A DNA stretch of 37,351 nt from contig JAAZOP010000373.1 of NCBI GenBank assembly GCA_012797735.1, forward strand, positions 1 through 37,351. The letters are read 5' to 3'. Below the pieces are notes generated by a model, which saw only the letters and a list, made by a program, of their open reading frames with translations, ran no database searches and was not told the origin of the DNA. The stretch's first letter is position 1. Each line of letters starts with the position of its first letter. Below are positions 22,298 to 30,912 of this stretch, in pieces. The position numbers and the translations under genes were made by a program. The DNA comes from Myxococcales bacterium (lineage in GTDB: Bacteria; Myxococcota_A; Polyangia; DRWM01; JAAZOP01).

Positions 22298-24211
22298 ATG
22301 ACCTCCCGCGCCGCCAATGACTGGAGCGAAGCTCGCATCGAGGCGCTCCGGCGCAGGTATCCCGGCAAGTTCGCCGGCGAGGAGGTGATCTTCGGCCACG
22401 TGCACCCGGGGGATCGGATCTTCGTCGGAACGGCTTGCGGCGAGCCGCAGTACCTGATGCAGGCGCTGATGCGCTACGTGGAGGCGCACCCGAAGGCGTT
22501 TCTCGATGCGGAGGTGATCCACGTCTGGACGTTGGGGGTCGCGCCGTACGCCGACGAGCGGTTCAAGGACAACTTCCGGTTGAACTCGTTCTTCATCGGC
22601 AACAGCACGCGCCAAGCCGTCGGTCGCGGCGCGGCGGACTACACGCCGATCTTCCTCTCGCAGGTGCCCCATCTCCTGCGCAGCGGCCGCGAGCCGGTGG
22701 ACGTGGCGATGATCCAGGTCTCGCCGCCGGACGATCACGGCTACGTCAGCCTGGGCATCAGCGTCGACATCGTGAAGGCGGCCGTCGAGGCGGCGAGTCT
22801 GGTGGTGGCGCAGGTCAATCCGCGGATGCCGCGCGTGCACGGGGACACGTTCCTGCACGTGGAGGAGATCGACTACCTCGTGTTCCACGAGGAACCGCTG
22901 CTCGAGTTCGAGGCGCGGGCGCCGGACGACGTGGTGCAGCGGATCGGCCGGCACGTGGCGCGGCTGGTGGAGGACGGCGATACGATCCAGGTCGGGTACG
23001 GCTCGATCCCGAACGCCGTGCTCACCGCGCTCAAGGACAAGAAGCACCTCGGCGTGCACTCCGAGCTGCTCACCGACGGCATCGTCGAGCTGATCCGGTG
23101 CGGCGCCATCGACAACTCCCGCAAGACGCTCGACCGCGGCAAGACCGTCGCCTCGTTCTGCATGGGCAAGCCGTCGACCTACGAGTTCCTCCACGACAAT
23201 CCGTCGATCGAGTTCCGCACGGTCGACTACACGAACGACCCGCGGATCATCTCCGCGCAGGAACGGATGACGGCGATCAACTCGGCGCTCGAGGTCGATC
23301 TCACGGGGCAGACCACCGCGGAGTCGGTGGGGCACACGTTCTGGAGCGGGATCGGCGGGCACGCCGACTTCATGCGGGGCGCGGTCCTGTCGCGCGGCGG
23401 CAAGACGATCGTCGCGCTGCCCTCGACCGCCGAGAACGGCACGATCTCCCGCATCGCGCCGTTCCTCAAGGAGGGGGCCGGCGCGACGCTGATCCGCGGC
23501 GACGTGCAGTACGTGATCACGGAGTACGGGATCGCGTATCTGCACGGCAAGAACATCCGCGAGCGGGCGATGTCGCTGATCGCGATCGCGCATCCGAAGT
23601 TCCGGCCGGAGCTGGTCGAGGCCGCCCGCCAGCACCGGCTGATCTACCGCGACCAGGCCTTCATCCCCGGCAAGCACGGCGAGTACCCCGAGCACCTCGA
23701 GACGCGCCGCACCACGCGCACGGGCCTGTCGGTGCTGCTGCGCCCGGTCAAGATCTCCGACGAGCCGCTGCTCAAGGACTTCTTCTACTCCCTCTCGCAG
23801 CGCTCGATGCAGCGCCGCTTCATGTCCGAGCGCTGGGACATGCCGCACGAGCGCCTGCAGGACTTCGTCGTGATCGACTACACGAAGGAGATGGTGATCC
23901 TCGCCGTCGTCGGCGACGTCGACCACGAGCAGGTCGTCGGGATGGGACAGTACGCGATCAACGAGGCGTCGCACACCGCGGAGCTCGCCTTCGCGGTGCT
24001 CGACGAGTTCCAGAACAAGGGCATCGGCTGGGAACTGATCAACTTCCTCACCTACCTGGCCAAGCGCGAGGGTCTGCTCGGGTTCACCGCGGAGGTGCTC
24101 GTGGAGAACCGCCCGATGCTGCATCTCCTCGAGAAGATGGGATTCGACATGGAACGGCGGAACGACGGCGGGGTATGGGAGCTGCGCATGTCGTTCGGAG
24201 ATCGGTCGTGA
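22298..24211 (+). CDS. Acetyl-CoA hydrolase/CoA-transferase fused to a GNAT acetyltransferase domain
   Basis: 637 aa. Residues 1-~470 are a class I CoA-transferase/acetyl-CoA hydrolase of the 4-hydroxybutyrate CoA-transferase type: VGYGSIPNAVL, LGVHSELLTDG with the expected catalytic Glu256, and SGIGGHADFMRGA, STAENGTISRI near the C-terminus. Residues ~477-637 are a GNAT domain (LLRPVKISDEPLLKDFFYSL; acetyl-CoA-binding DEFQNKGIGWELINFL). Such fusions are known in deltaproteobacteria; the GNAT part may acetylate the partner enzymes or itself. Acts on short-chain acyl-CoA. Start ATG 22298 behind AAGGAG. GTGA overlap with the next gene. Confidence 0.92.
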   Translation: MTSRAANDWSEARIEALRRRYPGKFAGEEVIFGHVHPGDRIFVGTACGEPQYLMQALMRYVEAHPKAFLDAEVIHVWTLGVAPYADERFKDNFRLNSFFIGNSTRQAVGRGAADYTPIFLSQVPHLLRSGREPVDVAMIQVSPPDDHGYVSLGISVDIVKAAVEAASLVVAQVNPRMPRVHGDTFLHVEEIDYLVFHEEPLLEFEARAPDDVVQRIGRHVARLVEDGDTIQVGYGSIPNAVLTALKDKKHLGVHSELLTDGIVELIRCGAIDNSRKTLDRGKTVASFCMGKPSTYEFLHDNPSIEFRTVDYTNDPRIISAQERMTAINSALEVDLTGQTTAESVGHTFWSGIGGHADFMRGAVLSRGGKTIVALPSTAENGTISRIAPFLKEGAGATLIRGDVQYVITEYGIAYLHGKNIRERAMSLIAIAHPKFRPELVEAARQHRLIYRDQAFIPGKHGEYPEHLETRRTTRTGLSVLLRPVKISDEPLLKDFFYSLSQRSMQRRFMSERWDMPHERLQDFVVIDYTKEMVILAVVGDVDHEQVVGMGQYAINEASHTAELAFAVLDEFQNKGIGWELINFLTYLAKREGLLGFTAEVLVENRPMLHLLEKMGFDMERRNDGGVWELRMSFGDRS

Positions 24212-26343
24212 GTGCGCTGCCGGAGATTTCGTTGTTGTTCGAGCCGCGCGGCGTGGCCGTCGTCGGCGCGTCCCCGCATCCGGACAAGGTCGGGCACAAG
24301 CTGGTCGACCGGATCCTCGACAGCCGGTACCCCGGGCGGATCTACCCGATCAACCCCAAGGGCGGCGAGGTGCTCGGCCTGCCGGCGCTGCGGTCGATCG
24401 ACGAGATCGATGGCCCGGTGGACGTCGCGGCGATCGCGATTCCGGCCGAACGGGTTTTCGAGGCTGTGCAGGCCTGCGCGCGGAAGGGGGTCCGGCACCT
24501 CTTGATCATCACCTCGGGCTTCTCCGAGGTCGGCAACGTCGCCGAGGAGCGCCGGATCGTCTCGTTCGCCCGGGAGCACGGCCTGCGCGTCGTCGGGCCC
24601 AACATCTTCGGGCTGTACTCCGCCGCGGCCAGCCTCAACGTAACCTTCGGCCCGCGCGGTATCCAGCCCGGCGGCGTCGCCATCATCACCCAGAGCGGCG
24701 CGCTCGGCGTCGCGATGATCGGCAAGACCGCCGTCGAACGGATCGGTTTGTCCGCGATCGTCTCGGTCGGCAACAAGGCGGACGTCGACGAGGCGGACCT
24801 GCTGGCGTACTTCCGTGAGCAGGAGCGGACGAAGGTGATCCTGATGTACATCGAGGGGGTGCGGAACGGCGTGCGCCTGGTCGAGGCGTTGCGGGCGACG
24901 ACCTCCCGCAAGCCGGTGATCGTGATCAAGTCCGGCCGCTCGAGCCGCGGCGCCGTCGCCGCCGCCTCGCACACCGGGTCGCTCGCCGGGTCCGACGCGA
25001 TCTTCGACGACGTGATGCGGCAGTGCCACGTCCTGCGCGCCGACACGGTCCGGGACGCCTTCGCCTGGTGCAAGCTCTTCGACGCCGCCCCGCCGCTCCA
25101 GGGCGAGAACGCCGTGATCGTCACCAACGGCGGGGGGGTCGGCGTGATGGCCACCGACGCCTGCGAGCAGTACGGCGTCGCGCTGTACGACGACCAGCAG
25201 GCGCTCCGCGAAACCTTCGCCGCCGCCGTCCCCTCCTTCGGCTCGACCAAGAACCCGATCGACGTCACCGGCCAGGCCGGGGAGAAGGAATACGGCGCCT
25301 GTTTCGCGGCCGCCGCGAAGAATCCGGCGATCCATGCGGTGATCGCCCTGCTCTGCGAGACCGCGATGGTCGACGTCTCGCGGATCGTGCCGATGCTGCA
25401 GGAGGCCGAGCGGGACTTGCGGGCCGCCGGCAAGCCGATGGTCTTCGGCATGTTCGGGGGCGCGACGATCGAGGCGCAGGTCGAGGCGCTCAAGCAGGGC
25501 GGCTCGTCCGCCTTCACCGACCCGTACGAGGCGGTCCAGACGCTGGCCGCCCTCTACCGCTTCCGGCGCTGGTCGCAGCTCGGACTGCGTCCGCCGGACG
25601 AGGTGGCGATCGATGCCGGACGGATCGACGCCGTGGCCGCGGCCGCCCGGGCCGACGGCCGGCGGTTCCTGCTGGCGTCCGAGGCGCAGGCGGTGCTGGA
25701 GGCGGCCGGGATCCCGCGCCCCCAGGTCCGCGTCTGCCGGAGCATGGACGAGGCGGTGCGCGCGGCCGAGGCGATCGGCTATCCGGTGGTGCTGAAGGTC
25801 GTCTCGCGCGACATCCTCCACAAGAGCGACGCCGGCGGCGTCGCCCTCGACCTCGACGACCGCCAGGAGGTCCTCGACGCCTACGAGGCGATCCTGCACA
25901 ACTGCCGGGCGCGGGTCCCCGGGGCGCGCATCGACGGCGTCGAGGTGTGCGAGATGGTGGCCAAGGGCGTCGAGACGATCGTCGGCGCCCGGCGGGACGC
26001 CAGCTTCGGGCCCGTCGTGATGTTCGGCCTGGGCGGCATCTACGTCGAGGTGATGAAGGACGTCGTCTTCCGCGCGCTGCCGCTGGACCGTCGCGAGGCC
26101 GCCGGGATGATCGAACAGATCAAGTCCTACCCGCTGCTGCTCGGCGTGCGCGGCGAGCGGCGCAAGGACACCGGGATCGTCATCGAGACGATCCTGCGCG
26201 TCGGGGCGATCCTCCAGCGTTGCCCCGACGTCTCCGACATCGAGATCAATCCGCTCGTGGTCTACGAGCAGGGCCGCGGCGCGCGCGCCGTCGACGCCCG
26301 CATCCTGCTCGCCGAAGGTCAGGGAGGTGGCGGTCATGGATAG
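24208..26343 (+). CDS. ADP-forming acyl-CoA (acetate-CoA) synthetase, fused alpha-beta
   Basis: 711 aa from GTG 24208, overlapping the previous stop. Order: CoA-binding domain (RGVAVVGASPHPDKVG at ~14), succinyl-CoA-synthetase-like flavodoxin domains with the phosphohistidine in ASHTGSLAGSDA (H255), then an ATP-grasp domain (~485-711) with ILHKSDAGGVALDL (H538), MFGLGGIYVEVMKDVVFR and DIEINPLVV. This is the ACD family, which makes ATP from acyl-CoA + ADP + Pi, or runs in reverse. Upstream CoA-transferase and downstream P-loop/DRTGG protein suggest a dedicated energy-conserving acyl-CoA module. Substrate (acetate, propionate or aryl acids) not predictable. Confidence 0.93.
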   Translation: MSALPEISLLFEPRGVAVVGASPHPDKVGHKLVDRILDSRYPGRIYPINPKGGEVLGLPALRSIDEIDGPVDVAAIAIPAERVFEAVQACARKGVRHLLIITSGFSEVGNVAEERRIVSFAREHGLRVVGPNIFGLYSAAASLNVTFGPRGIQPGGVAIITQSGALGVAMIGKTAVERIGLSAIVSVGNKADVDEADLLAYFREQERTKVILMYIEGVRNGVRLVEALRATTSRKPVIVIKSGRSSRGAVAAASHTGSLAGSDAIFDDVMRQCHVLRADTVRDAFAWCKLFDAAPPLQGENAVIVTNGGGVGVMATDACEQYGVALYDDQQALRETFAAAVPSFGSTKNPIDVTGQAGEKEYGACFAAAAKNPAIHAVIALLCETAMVDVSRIVPMLQEAERDLRAAGKPMVFGMFGGATIEAQVEALKQGGSSAFTDPYEAVQTLAALYRFRRWSQLGLRPPDEVAIDAGRIDAVAAAARADGRRFLLASEAQAVLEAAGIPRPQVRVCRSMDEAVRAAEAIGYPVVLKVVSRDILHKSDAGGVALDLDDRQEVLDAYEAILHNCRARVPGARIDGVEVCEMVAKGVETIVGARRDASFGPVVMFGLGGIYVEVMKDVVFRALPLDRREAAGMIEQIKSYPLLLGVRGERRKDTGIVIETILRVGAILQRCPDVSDIEINPLVVYEQGRGARAVDARILLAEGQGGGGHG

Positions 26344-27400
26344 GCTGGTGGTCGGGTCGACGTCCCGGGGGGCCGGCAAGACGAGCCTGCTGGTCGGGAT
26401 CGCTCGGACGCTGGGCGGCAAGCTGGTCTATCGCAAGCCGTTCGGCGACCGGCTGGTCTACCGCCGCAAGGTCGCCCGCGACCACGACGCCGCGCTGCTC
26501 GCCGCGCTGTTCGGTCTCTCCGACCGCCCCGAGGAGGCGACGCTCGGCTTCGAACACGTGAAGCTGCGCTACATGTACGACGACGAGACGCGGGCGGCGC
26601 GGCTGCGCGCCATGGTCCCGGACGGCGATTCCGGCCCGCTGCTCGTCGAGGCGGGCGCCGACCTGGCCTGCGGCGCCTCGATCGGGCTCGACGCCGTCTC
26701 CCTCGCCCGAGACCTCGACGCCCGGCTGCTCCTCGTCGCCGCCGGCTCGGAGAACCAGGTGCTGGACGATCTGTCCTTCGTCCGCCGTCGCCTCGACCTC
26801 CAGGGTGTCGTCCTGGCCGGCGTCGTGGTGAACAAGATGCGGGACGCCGAGAACTTCCGCAACGCGCACGTCCCGGAACTCGAGCGGCTCGGCCTGCCGG
26901 TGCTCGGCGTCGTGCCGTTCCACGAACCGCTGACCCGCCCGTCGGTCGCGTTCGTCGTCGAGCGGCTGTTCGGGAAGGTGCTGACCGGCGACGAGGCGCT
27001 GGGCCGGCCGGTGCAGAACGTGTTCATCGGCGCGATGTCCGCCGACGTGGCCTTCCGCAGTCCGTTGTTCCGCCACCCGGGCAAGCTGATCCTCACCTCC
27101 GGTGATCGCAGCGACATGATCCTCGCCGCGCTCGAAGGCGACACCGCGTGCGTCGTGCTGACGAACAACGTCATGCCGCCGGCCAACATCGTCTCGCGAG
27201 CGGCCGAGCGGGGCGTGCCGCTGGTGCTCGTGTCCCAGGACACGTTCCAGGCCGCCAAGCAGGTCGATGACCTCGAGCCGCTGCTGACCGCGGCGGAGAC
27301 GGAGAAGGTCGAACTGCTCGGGCGGACCGTGGCGGAGGCGGTGCTCCTCGACCGCCTGCTCCCCGGAACGCCGCTGCCACGCGCGGCGGGGGGGGCGTGA
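26336..27400 (+). CDS. BioD-like P-loop NTPase with DRTGG domain
   Basis: 354 aa from ATG 26336, preceded by GGGAGGTGG and overlapping the synthetase stop by 8 bp; an in-frame GTG at 26327 is less likely. Residues 1-~200 form a dethiobiotin-synthetase/cobyrinate-synthase-like P-loop domain (GSTSRGAGKTSLL, Walker A 7-17; VEAGADLACG; AGVVVNK). Residues ~215-330 are a DRTGG domain (LILTSGDRSDMILAALEGD, VLTNNVMPPANIV, PLVLVSQDTFQAAKQV). This is the N-terminal half of long phosphotransacetylases without the catalytic PTA domain, a form often annotated as phosphotransacetylase family. Probably regulatory: it may sense nucleotides or acyl-CoA. Confidence 0.85.
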   Translation: MDRLVVGSTSRGAGKTSLLVGIARTLGGKLVYRKPFGDRLVYRRKVARDHDAALLAALFGLSDRPEEATLGFEHVKLRYMYDDETRAARLRAMVPDGDSGPLLVEAGADLACGASIGLDAVSLARDLDARLLLVAAGSENQVLDDLSFVRRRLDLQGVVLAGVVVNKMRDAENFRNAHVPELERLGLPVLGVVPFHEPLTRPSVAFVVERLFGKVLTGDEALGRPVQNVFIGAMSADVAFRSPLFRHPGKLILTSGDRSDMILAALEGDTACVVLTNNVMPPANIVSRAAERGVPLVLVSQDTFQAAKQVDDLEPLLTAAETEKVELLGRTVAEAVLLDRLLPGTPLPRAAGGA

Positions 27401-28056
27401 CCGGCGGCGACCCGGCGGGGGACGCGGCGCCGCGCCCGCGCTACGTCGCGGTCGCCGGCAACATGGGCTCGGGCAAGTCGAGCCTGGTCGAATGGCTGCG
27501 GCAGCAGTTCGACATGGTGCCGTTCTTCGAGCCGAACGAGCAGAACCCGTACCTCGCCGACTTCTACGGCGACATGAAGCGCTGGGCCCTCAACTCCCAG
27601 CTGTTCTTCCTGGTGCGCCGCTTCCGCATCCATCGCGAGATGGAACGCAGCGCGGCCCGCGACCCGCGACCGGTCGTCCAGGACCGCACGATCTACGAGG
27701 ACGCCGAGGTGTTCGCGGGACACCTGCATCGCAGCGGCTGCATCGATGACCGCGACTGGGCGATGTACCAGGACCTCTACCGCACCCTGTGCGCGGAGAT
27801 TCGCCCCCCCGACCTGATGATCTACCTGCGCTGTCCCCTCAAGACCCTCGTGCGGCGCATCGCCCAGCGGGGCCGGGAATTCGAGAAGACGATCCCGCGC
27901 AAGTACCTGGCATCGCTCGAGCGGCTCTACGAGGAGTGGTTCGCGCGGTACGACCTCTCGCCCACCGTCGTGATCGAAACCGACCGGCTGGACTACGTCG
28001 AGCGGATGTTCGACCGGCTGGAGGTCGTCGAGGCGATCCGCAAGCACCTGGGGTAG
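27397..28056 (+). CDS. Deoxynucleoside kinase
   Basis: 219 aa from GTG 27397, overlapping the previous stop (GTGA). P-loop AGNMGSGKSSL (20-30), base-recognition segment FFEPNEQNPYLADFY, the catalytic acidic/Arg motif VVQDRTIYEDAEVFA, and a LID segment RRIAQRGREFEKTIP. This is the dCK/dGK/dNK family that phosphorylates deoxynucleosides for dNTP salvage. Which nucleoside is used cannot be told. Its place as last gene in an acyl-CoA operon is unusual. Confidence 0.9.
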   Translation: MTGGDPAGDAAPRPRYVAVAGNMGSGKSSLVEWLRQQFDMVPFFEPNEQNPYLADFYGDMKRWALNSQLFFLVRRFRIHREMERSAARDPRPVVQDRTIYEDAEVFAGHLHRSGCIDDRDWAMYQDLYRTLCAEIRPPDLMIYLRCPLKTLVRRIAQRGREFEKTIPRKYLASLERLYEEWFARYDLSPTVVIETDRLDYVERMFDRLEVVEAIRKHLG

Positions 28057-28095
28057 GTTCCACGAGCCGAGCGTCCGCGAACCGGGTGGGGGAAC

Positions 28096-28111
28096 CGGTC
28101 GGGGCCGACCG
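28096..28111. terminator. GC-rich hairpin after the acyl-CoA operon
   Basis: CGGTCGG (28096-28102) and CCGACCG (28105-28111) are complementary with a very short loop, 40 bp after the deoxynucleoside kinase stop. No T-tract. The 209-bp gap holding it contains no supported gene. Confidence 0.25.
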
Positions 28112-28182
28112 CGCCCCGCGTCCCGGGTCCTTCCAACTGCCGGGAGAAGCACGGCGGCATGCCGCGGGGTCCGCCGGCCGGC

Positions 28183-28211
28183 TTGCGCTCGGCGCGGTTC
28201 CATGCTTGGTT
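28183..28211 (+). promoter_or_regulatory. Weak candidate promoter of the first lipoprotein
   Basis: TTGCGC (28183-28188), 17-bp spacer, TTGGTT (28206-28211). Only the -35 box is convincing. The ATG at 28266 has an SD-like GGAGGG. Confidence 0.25.
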
Positions 28212-28265
28212 TCCGGGGGCGCCGGGCGTTGCGGGAGGGATCCGGCGCACGGAGGGTGCAGCACG

Positions 28266-30848
28266 ATGCTCAGGATCAGGACGAGGCTCGAGGTGGTTCT
28301 GCTGGCGCTGTTCGTGGCGGCGACCGCGGCCTGCGGCGACGACGACACGGGAACGGAGGACGACGGCGGGGGCGACGTTCCGGGCGAGACCGACGGCGCG
28401 GCCGATGCGGACGCCGATGCGGAGCCCGAGACGGACGGGGAGGTCGCGGACCGCACCGAGACCGAGAGCGGGATTCCCGGCTTCTGCGACGAGGAGGACC
28501 GGTGCGACGACGGGATCGAGTGCACGGTCGACACGTGCGACGAGGAACTCGACCGCTGCAACCACACCCCGGACCACTCGGTGTGCCAGGACGGCGTGAT
28601 CTGCAACGGCGAGGAGCAATGCCAGCCGGGGACCGGGTGCGCCACGGGCCCGCGGCCCGATTGCCGGGACACGTCGGCCTGCACGATCGACAACTGCGTC
28701 GAGGAGCGCGGCGGGTGCGTCCACGACCCCCGGGACCTCGACGGCGACACCTACGTGACCAACGCGCGCTTCGGCGACGAGGTCTGCGGCGGGGACGACT
28801 GCAACGATGCCGATCCCACGGTCCATCCGGGCGTCGAGGAGATCTGCGACGACATCCGTGACAACGACTGCGACACCTTCGCGGACTTCGCCGACTCGAC
28901 CTGCCGTCCGGCCAACGATTCCTGCTCGGGCGCTCTGCGCCTCACCGAGGGTGTCCCGGTGAACTCCTCGACCCGCGGGACGGTGCACGACTTCAGCCTG
29001 CCCTGCTCGTGGGACACGAGCGCGGACGTCGTCTTCCAGATCGATCTGGCGGAGTCGCGCGACGTGATCGTCACGGTGACGACCCTGGGCGGCGGCGCGC
29101 CGTACGTCGATTTCGAGACGCGCTGCGGCGACGGCAGCAGCTCGATGCGCTGCGCGAACGGCAACCCGGTGGTCCTCCGCCGCAACTCGCTGGCCCCGGG
29201 CAGCTACTGGGTCGTGGTCCAGGGCAACTCGCTCGACTTCAGCATCGAATACACGACGGACGGCCCGACCCCGATCCCGGCGAACGACGTCTGCAGCGGG
29301 GCGACGGACATCCCCGCGTCCGGCGGGTCCGTGCCGGGCTCGCTGCTCGACACCAGCAACCACTACTCGCCGACCTGCGCCGGCGGTGCCGCGTACGCCG
29401 ACGTGTTCTACCGCCTCGAGCTGACGGAGCCCAAGAAGGTCACGATTGAACTCGACCTGACCCTGACCGACTGGGACAGCTACAGCTACCTCGCGTTGAT
29501 GACGACCTGCGGCGACGCGGCGACGGAATTGGCGTGCGCGAGCGGGGACTACTGGTCCGGGACGCGGCCGTCGATCGCCCGCAATTTCCTCGACGCCGGC
29601 ACTTACTACATCGCGGTCGACTCGAACGTGGAGAGCGACTTCACGCTGCGCGTCCGGCTCGAGCCGCCGATCCTCCCGCCGGGCAACGACCGCTGCGCCG
29701 GGGCGATCGACATCTCCGGGGGCGGCTGGTTCATCGGGTCGGTGGCCGACACGTACCGGGACTACCCGCCGAGTTGCTCGACGGACCCGTTCGCCGACGT
29801 GGTCTACCGGTTCACGACGACCGAGCCGCAGGACGTGACGCTGCGCGTCACGCCGCTGGGCGTCGACGCGCGGTACGTGGTGGCGTTGCGCACCGACTGT
29901 CCGTCCGGCGCCTCCGAGATCGGCTGCCGTTCGGGCAACCCGGCCGAGATGACCCGGCGGTCGCTGCCCGCCGGGACGTACTACGTGATCGTCAGCGGGG
30001 ACGCCGCGAGCCGCAGCGCCCGCTTCCTGCTCGAGGCCGCCTTCGGTCCGCCCACGCCGGTGCCCCCGGGCGACACGTGCCTCGATGCCGCGGACATCTC
30101 GGCCGGCGGCCGCTTTACCGGCACGACGCTGGCCTGCGGCGACGACTTCGAGCCGGGGTGCGGGTCCGGGCTGACGTACGTCGACGCCGTCTATCGGTTC
30201 CACCTCGACGCTCCGCAGTCGGTCGATCTGTCCCTCGGCGGCCTCTCCTCCAGCGACGCCTACCTCGACCTGCGGATGGGCGCCTGCGGCGGCGGCAGTT
30301 CGGTCCGCTGCACGAACGGCCGCAGCCCGGCGCTGCACAACCGCAGCCTGCCGGCCGGCGACTACTGGGTCCTGGTCGACACCTCGTCGGAAACGCCGTT
30401 CACCCTCGACGCCGCGTTCGGGCCGCCGACCAGCGCCTGCGACGGCGCCGGGACGATCACGGTGGACTACACCGCGGGGTCCACCTTCACCGCGACGCGG
30501 ACGGGGACGACCGCGGGCGGCACCGACGACTTCACCCCCGGCTGCCTGTCGTGGAGCACGGCCCCGGACATGGCCTACCAGCTCGTGATCCCGGCGCGCT
30601 CCGAGGTCAGCATCACCGTCGACTTCACCGGCTACGACGGCGCCCTGCACCTGCGCTCGATCTGCGACGTCCCGTCCTCCGAGATCGCCTGCAACGACGA
30701 CTGCGGCACCACCGCGCGCTCGTGCATCCCCGGAGGATCCTGGGAGCCGACGCCGGTGCTCGAGCCGGGCACGTACACGATCATCGTGGACGGGTACTCG
30801 AGCGGCAGCGGCCCGTACACCCTGACCGTCAACGCGACCCGCCTGTAG
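28266..30848 (+). CDS. Large lipoprotein: acidic linker, Cys-rich region, MopE-like metal motif, five PPC-like repeats
   Basis: 860 aa. The signal ends at TAAC, Cys23 lipidated, so it is expected in the outer membrane. Residues 24-70 are Asp/Glu-rich linker. A Cys-rich stretch (CDDGIECTVDTCDEEL, CTIDNCVEERGGC) is followed at ~159-205 by DLDGDTYVTNARFGDEVCGG and DCNDADPTVHPGVEEICDD, the MopE/myxococcal putative metal-binding motif. Five repeats of ~125-135 residues begin near 216, 338, 474, 601 and 725, each opening with NDxCxGA-like text and closing with (A/E)(P/A)G(S/T)Y(W/Y)(V/I)(V/I)V, typical of bacterial pre-peptidase C-terminal beta-sandwiches. No catalytic domain is seen. Likely surface-exposed binding protein, partner unknown. 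Confidence 0.85.
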   Translation: MLRIRTRLEVVLLALFVAATAACGDDDTGTEDDGGGDVPGETDGAADADADAEPETDGEVADRTETESGIPGFCDEEDRCDDGIECTVDTCDEELDRCNHTPDHSVCQDGVICNGEEQCQPGTGCATGPRPDCRDTSACTIDNCVEERGGCVHDPRDLDGDTYVTNARFGDEVCGGDDCNDADPTVHPGVEEICDDIRDNDCDTFADFADSTCRPANDSCSGALRLTEGVPVNSSTRGTVHDFSLPCSWDTSADVVFQIDLAESRDVIVTVTTLGGGAPYVDFETRCGDGSSSMRCANGNPVVLRRNSLAPGSYWVVVQGNSLDFSIEYTTDGPTPIPANDVCSGATDIPASGGSVPGSLLDTSNHYSPTCAGGAAYADVFYRLELTEPKKVTIELDLTLTDWDSYSYLALMTTCGDAATELACASGDYWSGTRPSIARNFLDAGTYYIAVDSNVESDFTLRVRLEPPILPPGNDRCAGAIDISGGGWFIGSVADTYRDYPPSCSTDPFADVVYRFTTTEPQDVTLRVTPLGVDARYVVALRTDCPSGASEIGCRSGNPAEMTRRSLPAGTYYVIVSGDAASRSARFLLEAAFGPPTPVPPGDTCLDAADISAGGRFTGTTLACGDDFEPGCGSGLTYVDAVYRFHLDAPQSVDLSLGGLSSSDAYLDLRMGACGGGSSVRCTNGRSPALHNRSLPAGDYWVLVDTSSETPFTLDAAFGPPTSACDGAGTITVDYTAGSTFTATRTGTTAGGTDDFTPGCLSWSTAPDMAYQLVIPARSEVSITVDFTGYDGALHLRSICDVPSSEIACNDDCGTTARSCIPGGSWEPTPVLEPGTYTIIVDGYSSGSGPYTLTVNATRL

Positions 30849-30860
30849 CCCGGTCTCCGA

Positions 30861-30886
30861 GCGCCGCCGGTCCGGCTGGACGGCGC
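30861..30886 (+). terminator. Hairpin just after the large lipoprotein
   Basis: GCGCCGCCGGTCC (30861-30873), GGCT loop, GGACGGCGC (30878-30886), a stem with one small bulge 13 bp after the stop. No T-tract. Possible terminator or attenuating hairpin before the next lipoprotein. Confidence 0.3.
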
Positions 30887-30912
30887 CTGCGTCCCGTGCA
30901 ACGATCCCTTCC

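Noticed and set aside
28266-30848. Possible protease in the PPC-repeat lipoprotein
   Set aside because: PPC domains often accompany peptidases, but no catalytic domain is present in the 860 residues.
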